A DNA stretch of 64,000 bases, from the NCBI GenBank assembly GCA_021831035.1, contig JAKBNL010000010.1:1-64000 (forward strand), read 5' to 3'. Below are positions 11,175 through 19,600 of this stretch, in pieces; the stretch's first letter is position 1, and each line of letters opens with the position of its first letter. Made by a program: the position numbers and the translations under genes. This stretch comes from Actinomycetes bacterium (GTDB lineage: Bacteria; Actinomycetota; Acidimicrobiia; Acidimicrobiales; RAAP-2). The notes beneath the pieces are model-generated. The model had not been told where the DNA came from. It worked only from the letters and a program-made list of their open reading frames with translations, and ran no database searches.

Positions 11175-11981
11175 GTGGCTAAAAGCACCTCGGGCAAGCT
11201 CGTCAGTCGCGTCGGCGCGGCCGGCGGCGGCAAGACCTATCGCAAGACGCGTCCCGCCAACTTCTACGGGGTGCTCGCGGTCATCGTGATCCTCGGCCTG
11301 GCCCTGGTCGCGTACTCGCGCTACCAGTACCAGAACCCCACCGTCGCCCACCACGCCGCGGGCACGCCGCCCCTCGTGGGCAAGACCTACTACTTCGCCC
11401 TGGCCGCCGACAACTGCGGCACGCCGCTGCCGGCGTTGAGCGCCGACCCGACCTACAAGGGCAGCTACCACGTCGAGTCCAACGACGTCGTGAACCTGAC
11501 CCCGCTGACCAGCGCCAGCGCGGGTAAGAACGCGACGCTCGCGAACTTCGCGGCGAACTACCCGGGGCTCACGCTCACCCCGACCTCCCTCGCCATCCCG
11601 GGCAAGAACGGGGTGAAGGACCCGGCGACCACCTTCGCCAACGGCGCGACGTGCGCCAAGGGCACCACGTACGCCGGTCGCAAGGGCCAGGTCGTCTACG
11701 CCTACTGGAAGACCCTGGCCCAGGCCACCCCGACGCTCACTACGGACCCGGCCTCGATCCACCTGGGTCACGAGGTGCGCGTGACGATGGCCTTCGTGCC
11801 CAAGGGGATCACCCCGCTCGCGCCCTCGAAGACGAGCGTCGACACGATGGTGGTGCTCGCGACCACGCCCACCACGACGACGACCCTCCCGGTGACCTCG
11901 ACCACGGCGCCCACGACCTCGACCACCGCGCCCACGACCTCGACCACCGCGCCCACGACCACCACGACCGCCAAGGGCTGA
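11175..11981 (+). CDS. Membrane-anchored extracytoplasmic protein with Thr/Pro-rich C-terminal tail, function unknown
   Basis: N-terminal TM (FYGVLAVIVILGLALVAY), extracellular region, tail TTTTTLPVTSTTAPTTSTTAPTTSTTAPTTTTTAKG. Confidence 0.75.
   Translation: MAKSTSGKLVSRVGAAGGGKTYRKTRPANFYGVLAVIVILGLALVAYSRYQYQNPTVAHHAAGTPPLVGKTYYFALAADNCGTPLPALSADPTYKGSYHVESNDVVNLTPLTSASAGKNATLANFAANYPGLTLTPTSLAIPGKNGVKDPATTFANGATCAKGTTYAGRKGQVVYAYWKTLAQATPTLTTDPASIHLGHEVRVTMAFVPKGITPLAPSKTSVDTMVVLATTPTTTTTLPVTSTTAPTTSTTAPTTSTTAPTTTTTAKG
11895..11957 (+). repeat. Three tandem 21-bp units encoding TSTTAPT
   Basis: acctcgaccac(g/c)gcgcccacg x3, contiguous. Confidence 0.95.
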
Positions 11982-13003
11982 TGCTCGCCATCATCCTGGT
12001 CGGGGGGCAGGGTACGCGGTTGCGGCCGCTCACGTACGAGACGCCCAAGCAGATGCTCCCCCTCGTCGGGGTGCCCATGATCGAGGGCGTCTTCGCCTCC
12101 CTGGCCACCCACGGGGTGACCGAGGCCGTGCTCTCGCTGGGTTACCTGCCGGACCGGTTCACCGAGGCCTACCCCGACAACGTGATCGCCGGGCTGCCCG
12201 TGCGCTACGCCGTGGAGCCGACCCCGCTCGACACGGCCGGGGCCATCCGCTTCGCCGCCGAGAGCGCCGGGGTCGACGACACGTTCCTCGTGGTGAACGG
12301 GGACATCGTGAGCGACCTCGACGTCTCGCGCCTGGTGGCCTTCCACCGTCGTCGCGCGGCCCGCGCGACCATCGCGCTGCACCCGGTGAAGGACCCCTCC
12401 CACTTCGGGGTGGTGCCCACCGACGAGGACGGGCGGGTCCTCGCCTTCGTCGAGAAGCCGCCGGCCGACGAGGCCCCGACCAACATGATCAACGCCGGCT
12501 ACTACGTCTTCGAGCCGCGCGCGCTCGACCTCGTCGCGCCGGACCGGCCGGTGAGCGTCGAGCGTGAGACGTTCCCGGCCCTCGCGGCCGAGGGGTCCCT
12601 CTACGCGCTCGGCGACGACGCCTACTGGCTGGACACCGGTACGCCCCACGCCTACCTCACGGCCAACATCGACGTGCTCACGGGCCGACGCGCGACGCCG
12701 GCGCCGGGCGTGGTCGGGGGGAGCTGGCGCCACCCCTCGGCGACGGTCGACGCCAGCGCGAGCGTGCGCCGCTCGGTCGTCGACCGCGAGTGCGTGGTCG
12801 GCGCCGACGTGGTGATCGAGGACTCGGTGCTGCTACCCGGCGCGGTCGTCCAGAGCGGCTGCGCCGTGCGCTGGTCGATCATCGGGCCCGAGGCCGTGGT
12901 GGGCACGCGCTCGACGCTCGGGCCCACCTGCGTCGTCGGCGCGAAGGAGCACGTGGCCGCCGAATCCGAGCTCTCGGGCGACGTGCGCCTGGGTGGGGTC
13001 TAG
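11981..13003 (+). CDS. Sugar nucleotidyltransferase (mannose-1-phosphate guanylyltransferase-like)
   Basis: AIILVGGQGTRLRPLTYETPKQMLPL, VVNGDIVSDLD, C-terminal left-handed beta-helix hexapeptides. Confidence 0.9.
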   Translation: MLAIILVGGQGTRLRPLTYETPKQMLPLVGVPMIEGVFASLATHGVTEAVLSLGYLPDRFTEAYPDNVIAGLPVRYAVEPTPLDTAGAIRFAAESAGVDDTFLVVNGDIVSDLDVSRLVAFHRRRAARATIALHPVKDPSHFGVVPTDEDGRVLAFVEKPPADEAPTNMINAGYYVFEPRALDLVAPDRPVSVERETFPALAAEGSLYALGDDAYWLDTGTPHAYLTANIDVLTGRRATPAPGVVGGSWRHPSATVDASASVRRSVVDRECVVGADVVIEDSVLLPGAVVQSGCAVRWSIIGPEAVVGTRSTLGPTCVVGAKEHVAAESELSGDVRLGGV

Positions 13004-13714
13004 CTAGCGGAAGAGGTCCTCGTCCGGCCGGCGCACGAGTGACTCGACCACGCTGCCCGGGCCGAGGAACGACGAGTCGAGCCCGCGCACGAGGGCGAAG
13101 GGGGTCCCGGCGGCCTTGTGCAGCACGAGGTTGGCCGCACCGGCGACCTCGTCGGCGATGGCCACCTCGGTCGCCTCCAGGCGCCGTCCGTGGGCGTCGA
13201 GGGTGCCGCGCAGGTCGAGGATCGGGCGCAGGCCCGCGACCCCGAGGGCCACGTCGGTCACCCCGTGGCGCCACGCCCGCCCGAAGGTGTCGGTGACGAC
13301 GACGGCCACCTCGACGCCCGTGCGCCGGGCGAGCTCGGCCCGCAGGCGCCGGGCGCTGCGGTCGGGGTCGACGGGCAAGAGCACGGCCGTCCCCTCGTCG
13401 GCGTTGGACAGGTCCACCCCGGCGTTGGCGTTGACGAACCCGTGGCTCGTCTCGGTGATGCGCAACGTCCCGCGCCGACGTAGGACCCGGCGGGCCTCGG
13501 ACTCGACGAGGGCTACCTTGGCCTCGGGGGTGTCCTCGAGGGCGACGACGCGGCCCTCGGCCTTGGCGACCACCTTGGAGGTCACGACGAGGACGTCGCC
13601 CGCCTCGAGCGCCTCGCCCGCGTCGGCGAGCGACGAGAGGGCGAGCGCGGCGAGGTCGTCCCCGGCCGCGACCCGGGCCGGTGAGGCCAGGGCGACCAGG
13701 CGAACGGCGCTCAC
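13004..13714 (-). CDS. cofE: Coenzyme F420-0:L-glutamate ligase
   Basis: GDVLVVTSKVVAKAEGRVV, GVDLSNADEGTAVLLPVDPD, VTDTFGRAWRHGVTDVALGVAG; overlaps cofD. Confidence 0.95.
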   Translation of the reverse strand: MSAVRLVALASPARVAAGDDLAALALSSLADAGEALEAGDVLVVTSKVVAKAEGRVVALEDTPEAKVALVESEARRVLRRRGTLRITETSHGFVNANAGVDLSNADEGTAVLLPVDPDRSARRLRAELARRTGVEVAVVVTDTFGRAWRHGVTDVALGVAGLRPILDLRGTLDAHGRRLEATEVAIADEVAGAANLVLHKAAGTPFALVRGLDSSFLGPGSVVESLVRRPDEDLFR

Positions 13715-14622
13715 GCGAGGACCGCCGCGGCGAGGGCGCGGGCGCGGGAATCGTCGTCCATGACCGTCGTGGTGACCCGAACCTCGTGGCCGGCCGCCCC
13801 GATGCGTCCGGCGAGCCCCGCGTCGAGCTCGTCGATGACCCAGGTGGCGACGAGTTCGCCGTAGTGGTCGGCGACGCCGGCCGCCGACGGCTCGAGGCCG
13901 AGCTCGCGCATCAGCCGGTCGGCCGGCCCCTTGAGCGCGGCGCCCCCGACGATCGGCGAGACGGCGATCGCGTCGGCGCGCGCGGCGAGCGCCTCGCGCA
14001 CCCCGGCGAGGGCGAGGATGGGATCGATCGAGAGGAGGGGGTTGGAGGGCGCGAGGACGACTCGCTCGGCGGCTTCGATCGCGCGCAGCGCGGCCGGACT
14101 CGGGCGGGCCGTCGCGAGCCCGCTCACCGTGACGGCGGTCACGGTGACGTCGTGGCGTCGGCGCACGAAGTACTCCTGGAAGGCCATGGGACCCTCGAGC
14201 GTCTCGAGGGTGGTGGCGACGGGGTCGTCGCTCGCCGGCAGGAGGGTGGAGGCGACCCCACGGCGCCGGGCGATCTCGGCGGTGACCTCGGTCTTGGTCG
14301 CGCCCTCGCGGAGGCGTTGGGTGCGGTAGAGGTGGGTGGCGAGGTCGCGGTCGCCGAGTCGGAACCAGGCCTCGCCCCCGAGCGCCTCGAGCTCGTCCAT
14401 CACCCGCCAGCTCTCGTCGGTGAGCCCCCAGCCGCGGGCCTCGTCGTTCATCCCGGCCAGCGTGTAGGTCACCGTGTCGACGTCGGGGCAGATCGTGAGC
14501 CCGTGCAGCTCGAGGTCGTCGCCCACGTTGATTACCGCCGTGAGCTCGGCCGGGTCGACGACGAGACAGAGCGCGCGCAGCAGGCGCGCGGCGCCGACGC
14601 CGCCGGCGAGGACCGTGATCAC
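13711..14622 (-). CDS. cofD: 2-phospho-L-lactate transferase / F420 precursor transferase
   Basis: ITVLAGGVGAARLLRAL, INVGDDLELHGLTICPDVDTVTYTLAG, LAPSNPLLSIDPIL. Confidence 0.96.
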   Translation of the reverse strand: MITVLAGGVGAARLLRALCLVVDPAELTAVINVGDDLELHGLTICPDVDTVTYTLAGMNDEARGWGLTDESWRVMDELEALGGEAWFRLGDRDLATHLYRTQRLREGATKTEVTAEIARRRGVASTLLPASDDPVATTLETLEGPMAFQEYFVRRRHDVTVTAVTVSGLATARPSPAALRAIEAAERVVLAPSNPLLSIDPILALAGVREALAARADAIAVSPIVGGAALKGPADRLMRELGLEPSAAGVADHYGELVATWVIDELDAGLAGRIGAAGHEVRVTTTVMDDDSRARALAAAVLA

Positions 14623-14647
14623 CCCTGAGACACTAGGGGGGGCTAGG

Positions 14648-14653
14648 TAACAT
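14648..14653 (+). promoter_or_regulatory. Putative -10 box TAACAT, 6 nt before GTG at 14660
   Basis: TAACAT-cgggtg-GTG; favours start 14660 over 14657. Confidence 0.45.
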
Positions 14654-14659
14654 CGGGTG

Positions 14660-15460
14660 GTGAGTGACGCCGCGCCGTCGTGGCCCGGCGCGCCGGCCTA
14701 CGTCGTCCTGCGCGTGCGCGACGGTCGCGTCGAGCGCGTGGAGGAGCGTGGGGACCTCGACGAGCCCCGACCCTGGGCGTCGGTGACCAAGCTCGCGGTG
14801 GGCCTCGCCGTGGCCGTCGAGGTCGACGAGGGGCGACGCGACTACGACGAGGTGCTCGGACCCGACGGGGCGACCCTCGCCCACCTCCTCGCCCACGCGA
14901 GCGGCCTCGGCCTCGACGAGGGCGACCGCGTCCAGCCCGTCGGGTCCCGACGGGTCTACTCGAACGCGGGCTACGACCGCGTGGCGCGCGCCCTCGCCGG
15001 CGAGGGCCGCGAGGCCACCTGGCTCGCCGAGCGCGTCTTCGCCCCGCTCGGGATGTCGAGCGCCCTCGAGGGTCGAGCGGCCGCCGGAGCGGTCGGCTCG
15101 ACGAACGACCTGGTCGCCCTGGCGGCCGCGTGGCTCGCGCCGGGGCTCGTGCGCGCCGCCACCCGAGACCGGGCCATCGCGCCCTTCCTCGCCGAGCTCG
15201 CCGGCGTCGTGCCGGGATTCGGCCGCTTCGACCCCTGTCCGTGGGGCCTGGGACCCGAGCTCGCCGGTGACAAGCACCACTGGATGGGCGACTGGCCGGC
15301 GGCGAGCTTCGGCCACTTCGGCCAGAGCGGCGCCCTCGCGCTCGCCAACGCCGACGAGGGGCTGGCGGTCGTGGCGACGAGCACGGTGGCCTTCGGGCCG
15401 TGGGCCGTCGAGCTCTGGCCGGGCTGGACGAGCGCGGTGCGCGAGCGGGCGCGCGCGTGA
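14660..15460 (+). CDS. Beta-lactamase/serine hydrolase family protein
   Basis: PWASVTKLAVGLAVAVEV (SxxK), YSNAGYDRVARAL (YxN), HFGQSGALAL (HxG-like). Confidence 0.85.
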   Translation: MSDAAPSWPGAPAYVVLRVRDGRVERVEERGDLDEPRPWASVTKLAVGLAVAVEVDEGRRDYDEVLGPDGATLAHLLAHASGLGLDEGDRVQPVGSRRVYSNAGYDRVARALAGEGREATWLAERVFAPLGMSSALEGRAAAGAVGSTNDLVALAAAWLAPGLVRAATRDRAIAPFLAELAGVVPGFGRFDPCPWGLGPELAGDKHHWMGDWPAASFGHFGQSGALALANADEGLAVVATSTVAFGPWAVELWPGWTSAVRERARA

Positions 15461-16467
15461 GCGAGCGCCCCCTGCGGGTGGCCCTCGACCTCGACGGGTC
15501 GCTCGAGTCGCTGGGCGACTCGATGACCGACCTCGCCGACGCCCTCGAGGCGACCGGCGAGGTGGAGCTCGTGCGCTGGCGCTCGGGCTCGCCCCCCGCC
15601 GGCCCCGGCGAGGCGCGCGTGCGCGGTCGCGCTATGTGGTCGGCCGGCTGGCGCCGCGGCCTCGGGCCGGCCGTCGACCGGCTCCTCGGCGACGTCGACC
15701 TCGTCCACGTGGCCGGCCGCCTGACCCCGCCCACGCGCGCGACCCCGCTCGTGGTGTCGGTGGACGACCTGCGGCCCCTGCGCGACGAGAGTCGCGAGCA
15801 CCAGCGGGTCCGGGCGCTCGAGCGCGTCGTCGCCGGCGGGGCCTGGATCGCGGCCTCGACGCGCGCCGCACGCCACGAGGTGCTCGCCGTCTTGGCCGCC
15901 GACGCCTCGCGGGTCGCCGTGGTGCCCCCGGCCGTCCCCCGGGTGGGGGCGCACGGCGACGGGCGGGCCCTCGTCGTGAACGTCACCGGCGTCCTCCAGC
16001 CCGTCCTCGACCTCGCCCCCACCCTCGTCGACCTCGTCGCGCCCCTCGGGGGACGGGTCGTGGTGCTCGCGAGCGACCAGGCGGCGACGCGGCTGCGCGC
16101 CCTCGGCGACGCGGTGGAGGTGCGGCCCCGACGCGAGGCCCGTCGCACCCTGGGCGAGGCCCGCGTCGTCTGGCACGTCTCGGACGGGGCCCGCTTCCCC
16201 TCCTTCGCGATCGCCGCCCTGGGGGCGGGCGTGCCGACGCTCGCCCGGGCGACGGCCGTCAACCGCGAGCTCCTCGCGGGGGCGGCGGCCCTCGTGGCGA
16301 GCGACGCCGAGGTGCGCCCGCTCGTCGAGGAGCTCTGGGTCAACGAGGCCCGTCGGGCGATCGCCGCCGCCGCGGGGCGGGCCCGGGCGGGCGACTTCGC
16401 CCCGGCCCGGGCGGCCCGGGCCTACCTCACGCTCTACCGGGAGGTCGTGCGAGGCTGGGGGCCGTGA
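15457..16467 (+). CDS. Glycosyltransferase (GT4/group 1-like)
   Basis: Rossmann-like segments, GARFPSFAIAALGAGVPTLARATAVNRELL; translationally coupled (GTGA). Confidence 0.75.
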   Translation: MSERPLRVALDLDGSLESLGDSMTDLADALEATGEVELVRWRSGSPPAGPGEARVRGRAMWSAGWRRGLGPAVDRLLGDVDLVHVAGRLTPPTRATPLVVSVDDLRPLRDESREHQRVRALERVVAGGAWIAASTRAARHEVLAVLAADASRVAVVPPAVPRVGAHGDGRALVVNVTGVLQPVLDLAPTLVDLVAPLGGRVVVLASDQAATRLRALGDAVEVRPRREARRTLGEARVVWHVSDGARFPSFAIAALGAGVPTLARATAVNRELLAGAAALVASDAEVRPLVEELWVNEARRAIAAAAGRARAGDFAPARAARAYLTLYREVVRGWGP

Positions 16468-17540
16468 CGCGCACGGTCGCCGTGACCCTCGACCAGCTCT
16501 ACCGGCCCCAGCCCGGGGGGATCGCCACCTACGTCCACGGCCTGCTCGCCGGGCTGGCCGAGCTGGCCGACCCCGCCTGGCGCGTGGTGGGCGTCGTGCC
16601 GCGCGGGCCCGAGCCGGCCGACCTCGCGAGCGAGTCGGTGGTCCGCGCGCGCGCGCCGCTGGGCGTGCGCACCCTCACCCGCGTCTGGGACCGGGTCGCC
16701 CTCGGGGTCCCGCACGACGCCGACGTGGTGCACGCGACGACCCTCGCCGGACCCTACGGCGGGGGTGCGCGCGGCGCCGTGCACTGCGTGGCCCTGCACG
16801 ACCTCTTGTGGCGCGACGAGCCCGACGCCTTCGGCGCGTCCGGCCGGCGCTTCCACGAGGGCCGGCTGCGCACGATCCGCGGGCGCCCCGACCTGCGGGT
16901 CGTGACGACCGCCCCCGGTCTCGCCGCCCGGCTCGAGGCCGAGGGCTTCGCGCGGTCCCGCCTCTTCGAGTCGCGCCTCGGGGTCGACCTCGAGGGACCG
17001 GCGGCCCCGCCCGAGGAGGTCGCCGCCCGGCTCGCGGCGGCGGGCGTCGAGGGCCCCTACGTCCTCTACGCCGGCACGCGCGAGCCGCGCAAGAACCTGG
17101 CGCGCCTCGTCGAGGCCCACGCGCGGGCCCGTCGCGACGTCCCCGGGCTGGGCGCGCTCGTCCTGGTGGGTCCGGCCGGGTGGGGCGAGGCGCCCGAGGG
17201 CGCCGTGGTGCTCGGACGCGTGGGCCGGGCCACCCTGCGCGGGCTGATCCGCGACGCCCAGGCCCTCGCCTACGTGCCCCTGGCCGAGGGCTTCGGGCTG
17301 CCGCCGGTCGAGGCGCTGGCGCTCGGCACACCCGTGGTGGCGAGCGAGACGACGCCCTCGGTCGCGACCAATCCCGAGGTGGTCCTCGTGCGCCCGACCG
17401 ACGTCGCCTCGATCGCCGAGGGCCTCGCGCGCGCCGCGGGCCAGTCCCACGCGCGTGCCGACCGCGAGCGACGTCGGGCCAGCGTCGAGGCGAACACCTG
17501 GCGGCGTTGCGCCCTCGACCACCTCGAGGCGTGGCGGTGA
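16464..17540 (+). CDS. Glycosyltransferase group 1 (GT4)
   Basis: VLYAGTREPRKNLARLVEAHARAR, AYVPLAEGFGLPPVEALALGTPVVASETTPS. Confidence 0.92.
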   Translation: MTRTVAVTLDQLYRPQPGGIATYVHGLLAGLAELADPAWRVVGVVPRGPEPADLASESVVRARAPLGVRTLTRVWDRVALGVPHDADVVHATTLAGPYGGGARGAVHCVALHDLLWRDEPDAFGASGRRFHEGRLRTIRGRPDLRVVTTAPGLAARLEAEGFARSRLFESRLGVDLEGPAAPPEEVAARLAAAGVEGPYVLYAGTREPRKNLARLVEAHARARRDVPGLGALVLVGPAGWGEAPEGAVVLGRVGRATLRGLIRDAQALAYVPLAEGFGLPPVEALALGTPVVASETTPSVATNPEVVLVRPTDVASIAEGLARAAGQSHARADRERRRASVEANTWRRCALDHLEAWR

Positions 17541-18649
17541 GGGTCGCCCTCGACGTGTCGGCCGTGCCCGAGCGCGTGGCCGGGGCCGGGCGCTACGTCG
17601 TCGAGCTCGCCCGCCGCCTGCCCGGGGCCGGGGTCGCGACGACGCTCGTCGCGCGCCACGGTGACGCGGCGCGCTGGCGGGCGTGGTCCAGCGCCCGGGT
17701 GCTCGACCCCGTGCCGAGCACCCGCCCGGCCCGCCTGGCCTACGAGGCGCTGGCGGCGGGCCGGGGGCCCCTCGCCCGCGAGGTCGACCTCTGGCACGGT
17801 CCGCACTACACGATGCCGCGCCGGACCCCCCTGCCGGTCGTGGTGACCGTGCACGACCTCACCTACTTCACCCACCCCGAGTGGCACGAGCGGTCCAAGG
17901 TCGCCCTCTTCACCCGTTCGATCCGCCACGCCGCCGCCCACGCGGCGGCGCTGGTGTGCGTGAGCGAGCACACCGCGCGCGAGCTGGCCGCGCGGGTGGC
18001 CGTGAGCGTCCCGGTGGTGGTGGCCCCGCTCGGGGTCGACCTCGAGCGCTTTCGCGCCGAGTCCGGGGGCGACGGGACGCGCCTCGAGGAGCTCGGCCTC
18101 TCGGGGGCGCCGGCGATCCTCTTCGTGGGCACCGACGAGCCGCGCAAGGGCCTCGACACCCTCCTCGAGGCCTTCGCCGAGGTCGGCGACGCCGACACCG
18201 CCCTGGAGCTGTGGATCGCCGGCCAGCGCGGCTGGGGCGCCTCGCCGCTGGCCGCCGCCCTGTCGGGACATCGTCACCGGGCGCGGATCCGCTCCCTCGG
18301 CTACGTGGAGGAGTCGATGCTGCCCGCCCTCTACCGGCGCGCCGCGGTCGTCGCCTACCCCTCGAGGGGAGAGGGATTCGGCCTGCCGGTGCTCGAGGCG
18401 ATGGCCTGCGGGGCGTCGGTCGTCACGACGGCCGACACCGTCATGGCCGAGGTCGCCGGCTCGGCGGCGCGCCTGGTCGGGGTGGGCGACGCGCCGGCGC
18501 TCGCCCGGGCGCTGCTCGACGCGCTCGACGAGGAACCACCCGAGCGGGCGGCGCGCGCGCGCGCGGGGCGCGCGCGCGCCGAGGGCTTCACCTGGGAGCG
18601 CTGCGTCGCGCGCCACCTCGACGCCTACCGGTTCGCGCTCGGGCGATGA
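17537..18649 (+). CDS. Glycosyltransferase group 1 (GT4)
   Basis: ILFVGTDEPRKGLDTLLEAFAEV, VAYPSRGEGFGLPVLEAMACGASVV. Confidence 0.93.
   Translation: MRVALDVSAVPERVAGAGRYVVELARRLPGAGVATTLVARHGDAARWRAWSSARVLDPVPSTRPARLAYEALAAGRGPLAREVDLWHGPHYTMPRRTPLPVVVTVHDLTYFTHPEWHERSKVALFTRSIRHAAAHAAALVCVSEHTARELAARVAVSVPVVVAPLGVDLERFRAESGGDGTRLEELGLSGAPAILFVGTDEPRKGLDTLLEAFAEVGDADTALELWIAGQRGWGASPLAAALSGHRHRARIRSLGYVEESMLPALYRRAAVVAYPSRGEGFGLPVLEAMACGASVVTTADTVMAEVAGSAARLVGVGDAPALARALLDALDEEPPERAARARAGRARAEGFTWERCVARHLDAYRFALGR
18550..18580. repeat. Perfect 13-bp CG-alternating inverted repeat, 5-nt loop
   Basis: GGCGCGCGCGCGC-gcggg-GCGCGCGCGCGCC. Confidence 0.9.
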
Positions 18650-19545
18650 GCGTCGTCCTGGTGACCGGGGCCGGCGGCTTCGTCGGCCGACACCTCGTCG
18701 CCCACCTCGAGGCGGCCGGCGACGCCGTCGTCGCGGTCGACCGCGAGCTCGACGTGCGCGACCCGCGCGCGCTCGCCGACGCGCTCGTCGCGGCCCGGCC
18801 CGCGGTCGTCTACCACCTGGCCGCCCTGAGCCACGTCGGGCGCTCCTTCGACGAGCCCGACGCGGTGCGCGCGGTCAACGTGGGGGGCACCCGTGCCCTC
18901 CTGGAGGCCGTGGCCGCGCGGGCCCCGGGCGCCCGGGTCGTCCTCGTGAGCTCGGCCGAGGTCTACGGCGTGACCCGGCCCGAGGACCAGCCGCTCTCCG
19001 AGACGCGGCCGCTCGCCCCGGTGAGCCCCTACGCCGAGAGCAAGGCCGAGGCCGAGCGCCTCGGCCTCGAGGCCGCCGCCGGGGGACTGGACGTGGTGGT
19101 CGCGCGCCCCTTCAACCACGTCGGGCCCGGCCAGGCGGCGTCGTTCTTCGTCCCGGCGCTCGTGACCCGCCTCCTCGAGGCCCGCGCGCGGGGCGTGTGC
19201 GAGGTGCGCGTCGGCGACCTCACCCCCCGGCGCGACCTCACCGACGTGCGCGACGTCGTGCGCGCCTACCGGCTCCTCGCGCTCGCCGGCGCCCCCGGTG
19301 CCGTGTACAACGTCGCCTCGGGCGTCGACCACGCCATGGCCGAGGTCGCCGACGCGCTCGTGGCGCGGGTCGCCCCGGGCACCCGGCTCGTGCGCGACCC
19401 CGCGCTCGTGCGCCCGGTGGAGATCCCGGTGAGCCGGGGCGACCCGACCCGGCTGCGGGCCGCGACGCGCTGGCGACCGACGATCGAGCTGGCCCGCTCC
19501 CTCTCGGACGTGGTCTCCGAACTCGACCGCCCCGACCAGGGATGA
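18646..19545 (+). CDS. NAD-dependent epimerase/dehydratase (GDP-mannose 4,6-dehydratase / RmlD-like SDR)
   Basis: VLVTGAGGFVGRHLVAHL, SSAEVYGV, SPYAESKAEAERL, RPFNHVGPGQ. Confidence 0.92.
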   Translation: MSVVLVTGAGGFVGRHLVAHLEAAGDAVVAVDRELDVRDPRALADALVAARPAVVYHLAALSHVGRSFDEPDAVRAVNVGGTRALLEAVAARAPGARVVLVSSAEVYGVTRPEDQPLSETRPLAPVSPYAESKAEAERLGLEAAAGGLDVVVARPFNHVGPGQAASFFVPALVTRLLEARARGVCEVRVGDLTPRRDLTDVRDVVRAYRLLALAGAPGAVYNVASGVDHAMAEVADALVARVAPGTRLVRDPALVRPVEIPVSRGDPTRLRAATRWRPTIELARSLSDVVSELDRPDQG

Positions 19546-19600
19546 CACGGCCGAGCGTGGCCCGGGGACCGCGGGAGCGGCCGGTAGCCTTGTCGGGCTG

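Noticed and set aside
11895-11957. Possible CRISPR-like array
   Set aside because: Contiguous 21-bp units without unique spacers and in frame; coding repeat.
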